Shown: positions 11,142 through 22,169, counted from the stretch's first letter. The stretch: DNA of 64,000 bases from Schizochytrium sp. TIO01 (GCA_004764695.1 SMSO01000032.1:7150668-7214667); one strand, 5' to 3'. The notes: a model not told the origin generated them from the sequence alone. Translations and numbers: made by a program.

Positions 11142-13172
11142 ATGAGTAGCGCTGATGCTCTGGAGCTTGATGTGAGCAGGACACGATCTCAAGACCTTCG
11201 AGTTATTCGAAAGCCTAGCAAGAAGAAATTGTCACAGAGACTACTACAGAACGGAGAAAATGGAAACTCGACAATTGTTTCGACTGCGCCGTCATCTGCT
11301 TTTTCCACTGTTCAGTCCTCCGCCGTGGATGAATCAACAAGTACTAGTGCAGATATTCTTGGCAACCGCGGCAAGGCCAAAAAAAGAGCAGCGCTTCTAA
11401 CTCGGGTTCGATCCTACATTTTTACTCTTGCCAACATCGTATTTATTTTGGTGCTGGTTCAGTACTTGCTGCGTGGCTTTGCTTTCCAAACTGGGCACTA
11501 TGATGAAGTTGCATATAAAATTAAAAACATGAAATTCAAGGGGAACCATACCTTACACCCCGAAGAAGACGTCGTCACACTTCAGCTTTTTCGTAATCCG
11601 GAAGACATTGGCACATATTTCTGGTTTTACTCATCAGAAATACGAATCGCCCAGGTTGACTCGGGTATGAGTCACTTCGTAGGTGTCCACACTGAAGATA
11701 TGTTACTGTTTCTTTCAAGTCATGGCTGCTTTGGAGTTGCAAAAAGTACTGAAGGTTTACTTGGACTTCACTGTGATGTAGACTATGTCCAAAATCCTAT
11801 TAATTGTACTCAAGTTTGTGTCGAGTCTAACTCAGACTATGGGATGATAGAATCGGAGCTTCAGTACGATATCAATTTTACTGTTCAGGAACTATACAAA
11901 ACACAGAATAGTCTAGGTTTTGGCGTTGTCTCTGTGGAAGAACATCTTGTTGGCGTATCAAAACTCGCCACTGACAATGAGACTTACCAGATGAAATTGG
12001 AATTGAGAGCCCATTCCCGCTCTAATGCGCAGGACACTTATGGAATTCCCTGGCAGGATATTCTTGTATACCTTTTTGCGTTTGATCTATGTATGAACGT
12101 TTTTGCAAGACTAATGACGACACCAGTGCTCTTAAATGGAGTTAAAATCCGTAAAACAAAAGTTTTGGTGAAGGCAGATCTAGCTGGTGGTTTATTTACA
12201 TCACCTGGGCGTTATTTTTCTATGTTTCTTCTTACGATTGTTTTTGGAGCACAGAATTACGTATTTTTAGATGCAGGGCATTACCCACATTCAATGGTAT
12301 CTCATGTATGGTCTATTGCAGGTATTACCTCAATGTCGGGAATGCTTCTCACGATCCTCATGACGGGCACTGAATACAGATTTTTCACCACAGGTACTAT
12401 GTTGTTCTTCCTTGCCGGATTTGCTCGGGCAATCTTGTTGCAGCTAGTGATGGACAATGCGCAAACTTCCGTACGCAAGATTGGTCAGGTGCTGGAAAGG
12501 GATTGTACCCTCTTTGATGAAGAGCATATGCACCTTAGTGAGATTCGTTGCAATGTTGCTGATAGTGTTGGAATGTCTGGATTGGAGGTGTCCTATAAGA
12601 TTTTCTTCGAACCAGTTGTAGTTACGATACTTTTGGTTTTCGCTCTTGAGATTATTGTAATTTTGTTCCACATTTCATGGTTTTGTATTAAAAAACGCGG
12701 GAAAGTTAACCCATCTACTATGTCACACTCCTCCGGTACCATGTCCATAAACAGTCGGCACAGATATCGCGTGAGCGCACAGTCGACTATTCAAGGTGTC
12801 AGCGATTATGACAAGTGCGTTCTTCTCAGTAATCTTGGACACAGCCATTTTAGTCGTCAATGGGCAAGCCCAATCAACACGGTCCTGGGAAAGTTCACGC
12901 ATGCCAGTACATCAATCGAAGATGACCTAGTAATGTACGGGCCAGTCCTAATTAAGATGAATTATTTCCCTTACGCAGCAATAGCAGGGCGGATTCTAGG
13001 AAAGCGAGAAACGGTCGAGTGGATTATTCGGAATAAATTTTATGTTGGTGTATTAGCTTCAAATGGAAAGTTAGCGTCGAAACGTGAAAATGGCATCAAA
13101 GTAAGCAACTACATTTCTGAATATAAATTTGACGAAATGCCTTATCTGCTGAGCGGGGAGCCACTGCAGTAA
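11142..13172 (+). CDS. Multi-pass membrane protein, paralogue 3
   Basis: At 676 residues this is the longest of the three paralogues, the extra length lying mostly in its N-terminal tail before the GNRGKAKKRAAL motif. The shared layout follows: an N-terminal membrane span, an ectodomain with paired cysteines and N-glycosylation-type sites, RSNAQDTYGIPWQDIL, about five central spans, and the C-terminal block (SDYDKCVLL, FSRQWASPI, LGKFTHAS, EDDLVMYGP). The segment VRIRKTKVLVKADL-like motif (KIRKTKVLVKADLAGGLFTS) after the second span is also shared and may form a loop with a functional role. Divergence is highest in the N-terminal tail and the ectodomain and lowest in the C-terminal block. This pattern fits variable external parts with a conserved intracellular function. 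Function is unknown. ATG at 11142 is the first in frame. Confidence 0.9.
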   Translation: MSSADALELDVSRTRSQDLRVIRKPSKKKLSQRLLQNGENGNSTIVSTAPSSAFSTVQSSAVDESTSTSADILGNRGKAKKRAALLTRVRSYIFTLANIVFILVLVQYLLRGFAFQTGHYDEVAYKIKNMKFKGNHTLHPEEDVVTLQLFRNPEDIGTYFWFYSSEIRIAQVDSGMSHFVGVHTEDMLLFLSSHGCFGVAKSTEGLLGLHCDVDYVQNPINCTQVCVESNSDYGMIESELQYDINFTVQELYKTQNSLGFGVVSVEEHLVGVSKLATDNETYQMKLELRAHSRSNAQDTYGIPWQDILVYLFAFDLCMNVFARLMTTPVLLNGVKIRKTKVLVKADLAGGLFTSPGRYFSMFLLTIVFGAQNYVFLDAGHYPHSMVSHVWSIAGITSMSGMLLTILMTGTEYRFFTTGTMLFFLAGFARAILLQLVMDNAQTSVRKIGQVLERDCTLFDEEHMHLSEIRCNVADSVGMSGLEVSYKIFFEPVVVTILLVFALEIIVILFHISWFCIKKRGKVNPSTMSHSSGTMSINSRHRYRVSAQSTIQGVSDYDKCVLLSNLGHSHFSRQWASPINTVLGKFTHASTSIEDDLVMYGPVLIKMNYFPYAAIAGRILGKRETVEWIIRNKFYVGVLASNGKLASKRENGIKVSNYISEYKFDEMPYLLSGEPLQ

Positions 13173-13723
13173 GACGTAAAGAACCTTGATCAATCGATAT
13201 GCTACTTGTGATGCAAATATCAGCTCGGAGCATCCTACGAGGCGCAGCATGTGACATTAAATTCGACTTGACAGTTTATAGTCAGAGGTCCCATTCGCTC
13301 AGGTAAATATTTCAAATTGCATATTTTTATTTGCGATTCATAGCTGATCCTGCTCAGTCCTCTAATTAATTTTGTGGACTTAGAGTTATGAGGCTATACA
13401 AGCGATTCTACTCATATAGGCTTGGAGTCTTTGCGGGAAGCGCTGTTGCTTCCAAGTTTATATGTATTATATTTTAATCATACAAGAAAATGTATCTCTC
13501 AACCCTTCCCATTTTTTTTTTTTAAAGTTCATGCAAAATCTACTAGTATCAAAACAAATTAACCAAATTGATTAAAATTTTAACCAAGAAGGAAACAGAA
13601 GCAAGGTATCATATGGATCTAAGCGAGGGAACTTAATCGTTGGTCAACAATAAAATTTAATTTCTATCTATCAGAAACCTCTCATACAGTATCCAAAAAT
13701 AGCTCAGAACTCATACTGGGTTT
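13173..13723. other. Spacer between convergent genes
   Basis: This AT-rich 3' flank lies between membrane-protein paralogue 3 and the carnitine acyltransferase. It contains T-runs near 13510. No gene is recognised. Confidence 0.6.
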
Positions 13724-15625
13724 TCAATATTGGTCCAGCTGGACCCCACCCAAGGAAGCAACTTCTTTTAGTGCTTGCTCTACTTCGTAAGCAAACTCTT
13801 CTGAGTCGGTGTCTGAACTGCTGCGTTTCGACTCAACGCATAAAGTAACCTCGTCTTTGCCAGGGATATAGCATATCCCATATCCATTAGAAATTGCGGC
13901 TCCAAATAGACCACCAACAAATGGTCTTGAAATATAGGAGTTATTGGACGTCGATAAAATGAAGTTGGTAGCTTTGGCAAAGACAGGGTGACGAAATAAC
14001 TCTGGTGTTGCTCCTTCAAACCGAAGACCAAGCAAATGTCGATCAATACCACGCCCGATTTGCCCTTTTTGAATATACTCTACATGCATATCGCATGCTT
14101 TCCGTAGATACTCGCCGGCTTGAGGAGATTTCGAAAGAGCTGCATTCACGAATTTTTCACTTGCAGTAGACACGACTCGACAGGTTTCTGTTCTTCCCTT
14201 GAAGAATTGCACCATACCAATAGTTGCATAGGTAGGTGGAGGCAAAGTTGAGCCTGTTCTACGGCGCCATGCAAGTTGCATTGCCATGTGCACTGCAGCA
14301 TCGGGGCTAATTTTCGCTTCTTTCCAAACCTGCCGGCCAAGTCCGTAGCATTGATGAACAAAGACATCAGAATCAGCTATTTCAATGTCAATAATACGCT
14401 CAGCTTCTCGAATCCAGTCAAGAGATTTCTCATCTAAACTAAATTGGACTCGCTGGAACGGAAGAACAGCTCCTTTCGACATTGAGTCGTTCTCTTTCGT
14501 TGCTTCATCCTCAGCATATGGGAGTGCATGATCGAGAAACATTCCCAAGGGAACAGGGGCATCAGCCCAACTATGCTCTACATTAATGGATGGATTGCCA
14601 TCTTCTTTGATTCTCAATTGAAAAGATTTATCAAACCAAGAAGAACGCCCATCTCCAACAAGACCACTCTTGGCACATTCAGAATTGGTCGTGTCAATTC
14701 CATCTTCCAGCGAAACAGCAAAAATGCTTGATTCAACTAAGTGCAACGCATCAACATTAGAAACAGAATTCAGCATGTGAGTTCGTGCTTGTGCCCATTG
14801 TGTCCGTGGAAGACTTGTTAAAACCGGAACTGGGTTGGGATCATTTCCTAGAGTTTTAGCTTCCTTTTGAATAGCACTAAATGTGGCTTTCAGATCCTTT
14901 AAAGAAACCACCTCGCGGCCTGAGAGGACAGGAACCGCATACAATCGCCTACCAGCAATAACAATAACGTGCTTGGAATCTTGCTCTTGATATTTTTCGA
15001 GGTGGTCCTCCTCGATGCCAGGAACTCTGTTCAGCGAAAACATACGTTTATATTGCTCCATGCATTGTGGCGCGCCTCCACGGCCTTCGGACGCTGGAAC
15101 CTTTTCCTTAAGAAGCTGGATATGATAAAGTAAAGCGCCCCGAGTTAACGCGGCTGCAGAGAAACATTGATTCCATTGCTTTCGTGCATCACCAAACAGG
15201 TAGCCCGCTACATTACTGTGAATAGGCAACCCTACGCGCCATTGCATGTATGCACCTGGAATCCAGATATGATCAAGCCAGTTGCGATCCCTTTCAGCAT
15301 AAGCCTCCAACTTGGCATGTGCAGCAGCAACACTGGGGTCCTTTTTTGCTTCTTCAACAAGATGTGCGACTTCTTGTATATCACTCTCTGTCTGCAAATA
15401 TGGCCGAACGGTTTGCAAGAATTTGTCTAAGGTATCTTCAACCTTTGGCAGTGGAAGTTGAGGTAGGCTGTCCTGGTTTGCATATGTCGATGCAAAACGT
15501 TGACCTACATCTTGCGAACGAGGTCGCGCGATCGTAAAAGCAAACGAATAGGATGGAGACGCCCCAGCACTCAGCAATTTTAGGTTGCCATGATAAAATG
15601 TCCTCCGCAACATCTGGCTCCGCAT
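13724..15625 (-). CDS. CPT2: Mitochondrial carnitine O-acyltransferase, CPT2-like
   Basis: The 633-residue product matches the choline/carnitine acyltransferase family, which moves acyl groups between carnitine and CoA. The first 45 or so residues are basic and hydroxylated with few acids, like a mitochondrial presequence. The mature part opens with the family's LPQLPLPKVEDTL-type segment (about 54-66). The active-site histidine is H351 in EHSWADA, close to the EHSWGDG form of CPT2. WFDKSFQLRI (330-339), the GRTETCR segment (about 477-483), the IDRHLLGLR segment, and an LSTSN motif near the C-terminus are other family landmarks. Length suits CPT2 or carnitine acetyltransferase (about 620-660), and the motifs favour CPT2; substrate chain length cannot be proven by eye. 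It would deliver acyl-CoA in the matrix to beta-oxidation, where the thiolase at 62688 acts. Confidence 0.9.
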   Translation of the reverse strand: MRSQMLRRTFYHGNLKLLSAGASPSYSFAFTIARPRSQDVGQRFASTYANQDSLPQLPLPKVEDTLDKFLQTVRPYLQTESDIQEVAHLVEEAKKDPSVAAAHAKLEAYAERDRNWLDHIWIPGAYMQWRVGLPIHSNVAGYLFGDARKQWNQCFSAAALTRGALLYHIQLLKEKVPASEGRGGAPQCMEQYKRMFSLNRVPGIEEDHLEKYQEQDSKHVIVIAGRRLYAVPVLSGREVVSLKDLKATFSAIQKEAKTLGNDPNPVPVLTSLPRTQWAQARTHMLNSVSNVDALHLVESSIFAVSLEDGIDTTNSECAKSGLVGDGRSSWFDKSFQLRIKEDGNPSINVEHSWADAPVPLGMFLDHALPYAEDEATKENDSMSKGAVLPFQRVQFSLDEKSLDWIREAERIIDIEIADSDVFVHQCYGLGRQVWKEAKISPDAAVHMAMQLAWRRRTGSTLPPPTYATIGMVQFFKGRTETCRVVSTASEKFVNAALSKSPQAGEYLRKACDMHVEYIQKGQIGRGIDRHLLGLRFEGATPELFRHPVFAKATNFILSTSNNSYISRPFVGGLFGAAISNGYGICYIPGKDEVTLCVESKRSSSDTDSEEFAYEVEQALKEVASLGGVQLDQY

Positions 15626-16693
15626 GATGCCCTCTCTTGTTGACCTCAGATACCAGAATACTCAATTTAGGATCTGATTTGGGTTAAGGGCGCATTTGGT
15701 CGACCTGGATATCAGATTTATAAATAAAAAAGTAAAAATAAAAAACTCATAACCAACCATAATAATAATCTACTAGCCTTAGGAAGGAGGAGAGAAGAGT
15801 ACTAATAGGAGTATATAAATGTTTATCCTTTCCAATTTTTCAATCTGTTCTTTTCAATTCAAAAATAAATAAATAATACAGTAAAAGATCGGAATGGAAA
15901 TGCGTGCAGAGACATTTGAAATTCACAATAAATACCTCTGGGGTCCCTACTTTGCGAAACAAGGTGCGCTATTACAGCGCGCATGGCTCTGATAGGCTGC
16001 GTCTATAAATAAATTGTAATTGATAAGGCATTGTTTTGATTTTTTTTTCATGCAAGCAAGAACAGTTTGACCAAATAAATGATTAATTAGAGCCCTACAT
16101 TGGTTGGGTTTAATTGATGTTTCATGATTAAGACAGGCAAACTCAAACTAACCTCATCTTAAATAATGAGAATATGAACTTAAATCGTGGAGCAACAGGA
16201 TTCGTTCTTAGAATATCCTTGTAATATATCAGACACTTGACTCGTGAGAGGCACTCCAAGCTAATGTTTCGAGGTCAACATTATCGAACATGTGTGCAAG
16301 CATCACGTCTATAGTGCATCTTTAAATCAAGAGAGTGGAAAGGATTAAGATCACCATGGTACGTACTCTGTTTTTTTTATTTAAAAAAAAGGAGAAATGA
16401 TTAGTTGCGAGATGTCGCCGAAAAGGCACAATTTCAAGTACATACCTAGGCTCATCTGCTGCAAACCAAAGATGGGCACGTGCGACGAAAACATTGCGTA
16501 TCGTATAGATCTGATAATGACATAAATCACTTCTTTTATAGGTTGGTATGGAACTGTTCACTTAGTGGGAAAATACAATCTTCATTTCAATTTGAAGAAG
16601 TCAGCTGGCATTGTCACTGGAATCCATAAAATCCCAAGTTGTCCCTGTTCGGACAGTAGCTTCAATAGTGTTGTCTTGAGATGCGATCATTCC
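15626..16693. other. Spacer upstream of the carnitine acyltransferase
   Basis: This 1.07-kb AT-rich stretch holds the probable promoter of the carnitine acyltransferase and the 3' flank of the TTK kinase gene. A 79-codon frame at 16322-16561 (minus) has no recognisable motif and I do not call it. Confidence 0.5.
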
Positions 16694-19600
16694 TCATTTT
16701 GATTCAAGCCCTTTGCGCAGAATGGATGCCAAATCGCCATTATTTTCTGGAGTACTACTTTTCGGACGCATGTATCGCGGGGAATCAGATTGCCCAAGAG
16801 GTTTCAAGGTTGCTCGGCCAGGTACAATGGATGTTTGCAAATTCGTAGGAAGGTGTGAATCAGGAGGCGATGGCGCTGGCTTTGGTGGGCGAGGTGGTGC
16901 GGAAAATGATGATTCTTCTGAAGCAGTTGGCGCTGCACGAGATGGTCGAGAGAATTGACGATCATGCACATATAAACTTTGAGAATCGGTATCGTCATCA
17001 AGATCTGCGGTGGACTCCTCCTGAACTCGCGGCATATTAGGCGGCACCGAGGTTCTTCGTTGATGAGAAGGAGGAGGGCGAGACTGTTCAATCGTATCTG
17101 GTGCAGAAGGTGCCATATCCTCTATGATATGGTTCACCAAGTTGTCAACAATCTGCTCCATTCGACCAGGATCTTCATTGCAAACCTGTTCAATCTTTGC
17201 AGCATTTTCACAAACCTGTTCCACTATTCGGTGAAGTTTTTGGCGTAGTGCCTTGGTTGAAGAACTGTTCGTGGTTGCAGCAGCTGTTGGGGTACACGCA
17301 TTGGGGTTTAAAAAAGGGTGTGATAAAAGTCCCCGGCGGCCATTCTTGTCCACGATTGGCGACCTTCTTGCTGGATCAAATTGCAAGCATTCTTTGATGG
17401 AGTCGACCATGTCAGGATAGGGTACTTCGAGCTCCGGAAATGCAATCTTATAGTTGGGATCCGAAATGCAATGGATTTTTTGAATAAGTTTCAGCTCATG
17501 AAATGGCGTCTGTCCATAGACCAACAAGTACAAAATACATCCCATAGACCAAATATCACTTGCCCGGCCTTGCTTGAGCTTCATCCCTGGCGCGCCAATT
17601 TTGGGTCGGGAACCTGGAGCACTATTGATATCAATAATTGATTCAGGGCTCATAAAATTAAGAGTTCCAACCTGGGTGTCGCGCATGATATTAGTTGTGT
17701 CATTGGAGATTGCTTTTGCAATGCCAAAATCAATAAGCTTGAGTTTGCCTTTCACGAACAAAAAGTTTGCAGGCTTTAGATCGCCATGAACAATCCGCTC
17801 TTCATGAATCGCATGCACGGCTTGCAGCATATTCATCCACACTAGCCGAATGAAATTCACAGAGAGATTGCCTACCATTCCTGGTTCTGGTTTTGCTGCT
17901 CGCTGCTGTTGTAGCATAAGATTCAAATCTATCTCTCCATGTTCCATAACAACATAAATGACTTTTCGTGAATGGTCAATCTCAGAGTCAATCAGAGTAA
18001 TAATATGCGGATTTCCACGAAGTCGTTCCAATAGAGAAATTTCATTCTTGAAGCTGCTCAGCGCGGATGCGTCCGATCGAGAGAGTTTGATACGCTTCAA
18101 TGCGTATATTTGGGGTTCATCCTCCCCTATAGCGAGAACCTTGAAGACTTTACTTGATCCACCACGTCCAATTACTGCGAGGCGTAAATAAGGACGACCA
18201 TTTACCATGAATAAGTTTTTGTTTGAAAACATAGAGTCATGAAACCCCCGCGCCTCTACAGGGAGACTGTCTCTTCTGTCGCCATGTTGCGCAATTCCAG
18301 AAGTGATGCTCGCATTTGCTGATAGGCGAGGTTCCTTCGCAGCAGAGCCTTCCAATCCAGAATGCGTCCTGCGTAGAACTACTGTGGGAGGCTTGTCATC
18401 AACAAGTGGAGCTCTTACCGTAGGTTTTGCAGGAGCATCTTTATCTTCTTGATCTCCAATCGGCATTGTCTGGGTTGGCTCGTTTTCCTTGAGCGGTTCC
18501 GGGTGTGTGTCCTGATTGGGGGATCGCAAAGCATGTTCTGGTTTCCAATTTTTAATGTAACTCAAATCTCCTATCCTTTCCTTAATTGAACTCTTGTCTG
18601 AAGAAGGTGTCAGAACACTTCCTGTTCCCGTACTTGAACCATCACCTTCAGCAATTACGCCCAGTGAAGAGTCTGGAGAAGATTGTGGATCTCCCGAGTT
18701 GGAAGCTCCTGGACTTAACACCGTTTCGTTTTGGTTTGGCACAGTTAGCCCTGTCTCTTCATCCTTGAGCACTACGCGTTGAGCACGACCAATCTTTGTG
18801 AGCTTCGTTTGCTTACTGAGCAACCCAGTACGCTTTATTGAACTGCGCAGGGCCGTTGATCGCACACCTGTGCGACTGGAGTTCAACACTACGGTAGGCT
18901 CGGCTTTTGCAGGTGTCGCTGATAGCTCATTCTCTCTTGAAGATATTGTTCGCACTTTACGTGAGGCTGCGCCTCCTGAATCGCGACGCTTCTCAGAATT
19001 ATCGTTAATGTTTGTTGGGCTAGTTACGCCTTGTGATCTAGAAGACCCAGATGACCCTGATTGAAAGGCGACTGTTACATCACCGTCGACTTCTGTTTGA
19101 CTTTTCGCGAGCCATGATTTAAGAATTGAACTTTTCTGGTTTGAATCAATGACTTTACTCTTCACAGCGTAGTCAATTACTTGAGCTGCCTCATCTATCG
19201 AGTAGTTCCGGGCCGCGAAACCAGACCATTGCTCATACAGCTCCTTGTAGTACTTGGCAATTCCACACTTGAACATGTGTTGGTAAACCAACCGAGCACA
19301 CTTGGGCATGCCTGATTTTTCCACAAATTGTGCGAGGGAAAGCCATATTCGGAGTTTGCTGTATGAGGCATTTTGCAAGTCCTTTGTATCCTGCTCGAGA
19401 AGTTTGATTTGTGCTTGAGTGCTAGCCTCCGGAGACAAATGCACGAGACAGGCGGCATCGTGCTGGAACAGAGCCTCGCAAGATTTGGTCTCAGTGCTTT
19501 CTTTCTGCAAAGCGGCATTCACTAAAGAACGCCGCGCAGTACTTGCAGGCGAGCAGAGCTCGGAGATCTCCTCACTCACATTATCAATATTGGAGGTGTC

Positions 19601-19705
19601 AAATGCCAGTTTTCGGTTGCGATCAATGGAGCGCTGTGTCCTCAATTTAATAGAATTAATACCACCACTGTCTGGGACAAGGTTCTCCTTGTCTGGAATC
19701 GTCAT
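16694..19705 (-). CDS. TTK: Dual-specificity protein kinase TTK/MPS1
   Basis: The 1003-residue spindle-checkpoint kinase phosphorylates kinetochore proteins to delay anaphase until chromosomes attach. An N-terminal helical region (about 110-200) looks like the TPR domain of MPS1/BUB1 family members, with the SKLRIWLSLAQFVEKSG helix. A long Ser/Pro-rich linker follows. The kinase domain spans about 505-800: glycine loop IGRGGSSKVF, lysine K537 in YALKRIK, glutamate E555, catalytic loop HGDLKPAN (D642), DFG as IDFGIAK (D659). The activation/P+1 segment TQVGTLNFMSPE strongly resembles the SQVGTVNYMPPEA of TTK, which is the main reason for the assignment. The C-terminal 200 residues are Pro/Ser-rich and probably disordered. 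ATG at 19705 is the first in frame. No intron is needed. Confidence 0.93.
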   Translation of the reverse strand: MTIPDKENLVPDSGGINSIKLRTQRSIDRNRKLAFDTSNIDNVSEEISELCSPASTARRSLVNAALQKESTETKSCEALFQHDAACLVHLSPEASTQAQIKLLEQDTKDLQNASYSKLRIWLSLAQFVEKSGMPKCARLVYQHMFKCGIAKYYKELYEQWSGFAARNYSIDEAAQVIDYAVKSKVIDSNQKSSILKSWLAKSQTEVDGDVTVAFQSGSSGSSRSQGVTSPTNINDNSEKRRDSGGAASRKVRTISSRENELSATPAKAEPTVVLNSSRTGVRSTALRSSIKRTGLLSKQTKLTKIGRAQRVVLKDEETGLTVPNQNETVLSPGASNSGDPQSSPDSSLGVIAEGDGSSTGTGSVLTPSSDKSSIKERIGDLSYIKNWKPEHALRSPNQDTHPEPLKENEPTQTMPIGDQEDKDAPAKPTVRAPLVDDKPPTVVLRRTHSGLEGSAAKEPRLSANASITSGIAQHGDRRDSLPVEARGFHDSMFSNKNLFMVNGRPYLRLAVIGRGGSSKVFKVLAIGEDEPQIYALKRIKLSRSDASALSSFKNEISLLERLRGNPHIITLIDSEIDHSRKVIYVVMEHGEIDLNLMLQQQRAAKPEPGMVGNLSVNFIRLVWMNMLQAVHAIHEERIVHGDLKPANFLFVKGKLKLIDFGIAKAISNDTTNIMRDTQVGTLNFMSPESIIDINSAPGSRPKIGAPGMKLKQGRASDIWSMGCILYLLVYGQTPFHELKLIQKIHCISDPNYKIAFPELEVPYPDMVDSIKECLQFDPARRSPIVDKNGRRGLLSHPFLNPNACTPTAAATTNSSSTKALRQKLHRIVEQVCENAAKIEQVCNEDPGRMEQIVDNLVNHIIEDMAPSAPDTIEQSRPPPSHQRRTSVPPNMPRVQEESTADLDDDTDSQSLYVHDRQFSRPSRAAPTASEESSFSAPPRPPKPAPSPPDSHLPTNLQTSIVPGRATLKPLGQSDSPRYMRPKSSTPENNGDLASILRKGLESK

Positions 19706-21020
19706 GCTGCAAGCCAGACCTTGGCACTTCAGAGGGCAACGTTAATTTCAAGAAGCGCGCCTGGTATCTGGTCCGAGTTGCAACCAATATCGCTGCAACC
19801 CCGGCTTCCGTTGCAAGAGCCAGAACTGATAATCTCAGTTTCAACCAGCCTTTAAGCGCAACAAAGTCGTTTTAATATCTTTGGCCTTGTCACAGTCGAG
19901 GTTTGAGCTGCACTACTTCAGACCTTCGGTTGCTCAATATTATGTAGTGAAAAAGGTGAAAACTGCCCAATGTAAAAAACCGCCCTCGCGTCCCACCTTG
20001 ATCAGACGAATTCCCCTCTTCGTTCAACAAAGCAGAGCTGTTAGACAAAGCTAAAGCTAAGTAAGATCGACTGAGCAGCCTGTTTCCCCTGCCTTTCTTG
20101 CCCTTTGATCCACAGATCGTGATCTTCTTGTGCCGCGAAGTGGTTATTAGTAAGTGATTGGAGTTTGTTGCGTTGTTTCACTGTTGCGGTTTGCAAAATC
20201 GTTTACTTATATGTTACTATAAGACTACCATAGGATTGTTCTCCCTTACCAGCTCTCGTCATTTGCGACCTCGGTCTGAGTATAATATTAGTTCTCGCGC
20301 TGGGTCATAATATTACACAAGTCACTTCATGGTGTATCTAAAACGAAGGGTCTACTCAATTGGTTAGCCAGCAACGAGACTGTTAAATGTTGAGCTAAAT
20401 TTCATTCACCATCTATCGTGCAGACGAAGGAATTTGCTTTAGAATGAGTTATACTAACTTATGGCAGGAACGATCTGAAAGTCAAGTGAGCGACTGCAGT
20501 GCATCGATGAAAAGGAAAGATGGAGCGCTTGATGCTTGCGCACTGTTGGTTATTTACTCAAATAATATAGAGGATATGGCTATACTATTTGTTCTTTCCT
20601 TTGAATGATCTGGTTCATCATTTTCATTTCTCCTTCTTCGTTTTTCTACCCCTGTTTTGTGTCCTTGAGTTCCGCCTTGAATAGTGCACCAAATTTCTTG
20701 TATGCATTCCTGATGAAAACGTTAAAGTTCTGCATGATTCTCAAGTTCTCTAGAACTTGAAGGAAAAAATGATTCTTACATAGCAAAACAATGAGTATTG
20801 GATTTATTATTTTTTTAACAATCTGCAATTGGAAAGGAGCAACCATTGCCGTCCTATCGAGTGGGAACATTTTTATTAGCTTATATCTCCAACTTAAATG
20901 TCATGAAAAGTCCAATGTGTATGTTTCATGTAGATGTTTTTGGCAATACCCAGATGTTTGATGTCTGATCTGGTCACAATCAAGGGCAGTTCTGTGACTT
21001 TCTATTTGAGATATTGATCG
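19706..21020. other. Spacer upstream of TTK
   Basis: This stretch of 1.3 kb holds the 5' flank of the TTK gene and the 3' flank of the small helical protein. Short frames only (for example 20646-20870 minus); nothing is supported. Confidence 0.5.
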
Positions 21021-21470
21021 TCATTTCCGGTGTCGGCGATGACCTCTTGTGCCTGTAAAACATTCACAAAAGGCCTCGAAATCTTCAATAGCAAGAAGTA
21101 AATCAACAAACCAGTGGTTGATATCTTCTTCAAAAAGCGCACAGTATTTTCCGTCGAGGCTTTCCCTACACTCTTGAAAGAAAGTTGTTCGCTCGGCGTT
21201 GTTTTCTTCGAGAAACGTTTGAAGCATTCTGTCTGAATTCTTGACGTATTTCATATGTGCTTCCGTCTGCTCCAAAGAGTGTTCGGCAAGTTCTTCGAAT
21301 GCATCTCTGTACTCCTCCAAGATATCTTCTCGTAGGTTCTTTAGCTGAGGTGCGAGCTCCTGGCTTGCTCGGTACAGCAACGTCCATGATTTTTCATCTG
21401 ATACCCGAGACGGCCTTGGCGATTGTGACTCCCACTCCTTTCCTTCAATTGTTCTTGACTTGCTCTCCAT
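21021..21470 (-). CDS. Small helical protein of unknown function
   Basis: This 149-residue acidic product is predicted by eye to be almost all helix. Heptad-like spacing runs through about 35-110 (LKNLREDILEEYRDAFEELA and following), and a basic tail ends HRRHRK. Residues about 110-140 (EEDINHWF, LLLAIEDFEAFCECF) weakly resemble the end of the BART/ARL2-binding domain (LLTFTDFLAFKEMF in ARL2BP), but the expected upstream part of that domain does not align clearly. The resemblance is a hint, not an assignment. A real gene is likely: it has an ATG start, balanced amino-acid use, Trp and Cys residues, and a separate position between TTK and the divergent pantothenate kinase. An additional upstream exon is possible. 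Confidence 0.55.
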   Translation of the reverse strand: MESKSRTIEGKEWESQSPRPSRVSDEKSWTLLYRASQELAPQLKNLREDILEEYRDAFEELAEHSLEQTEAHMKYVKNSDRMLQTFLEENNAERTTFFQECRESLDGKYCALFEEDINHWFVDLLLAIEDFEAFCECFTGTRGHRRHRK

Positions 21471-22117
21471 CGTCGCTTCCCTTTTGACCTAGTGCAGTTA
21501 TGCTTGGTGCATCTTGTCTCAGTGTTTCCCCACTTTAATTCCGCATCACTTACTTCAAGTTGTACTAGTACCGGCACCACAATTATACAGCTAGCCGTTC
21601 TCGGCAAAATCGGCAAATCATTACTTCCACTTTTGATAAATTAAATACTCCGGTCTTTGCGAGAGTACATAAAATAGTTTTAATATTGGTAAAGAAAACC
21701 AAAAACCAAAACTCAGTGTGTGACTTACTTTAGAAAAATGTCAACAACTGGCAGTCGAATCTATGCATCGAGCCCATCGTCGAGCTGTTATCTTCTCTTA
21801 CATTGTAGAGTTGACGAGCTGGCCGCTCGCTCACGACACATCACGCGGAGCCTTTTATCTTCAACACTTTGCCATTTGTTATTTGTTCCTATTATAATAA
21901 AAGCATAATATCATCATCGACGTCAACAACATCACCAACAGCCTAACAATAGTCCAGAGAACCCCATTCTTAAAGTTCAATCAGAAGTCATGCACGCTCC
22001 CAGCATAAAGGACCTAAAGCGTGGCGACCAGAACCTTAGGGAACCTACATTCCACCTCCTCTGGCGCTAGGGTTTCGAGCGGCTGTATTACAATGTCAAC
22101 CAACTTATACCGTGCAG

Positions 22118-22149
<32 letters not shown>

Positions 22150-22169
22150 ATACGTACGTACCTACCTAG
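22118..22169. repeat. (TATG)n tract with adjoining TACG/CTAC words
   Basis: About seven TATG units are followed by ACATACGTACGTACCTACCTAG. The CTAC/GTAG word at its end recurs in other gaps of the window. Confidence 0.85.

Noticed and set aside
11400-11420. GGTTCGATCC, resembling a tRNA B box
   Set aside because: It lies within the coding sequence of membrane-protein paralogue 3 and no cloverleaf or A box fits around it.
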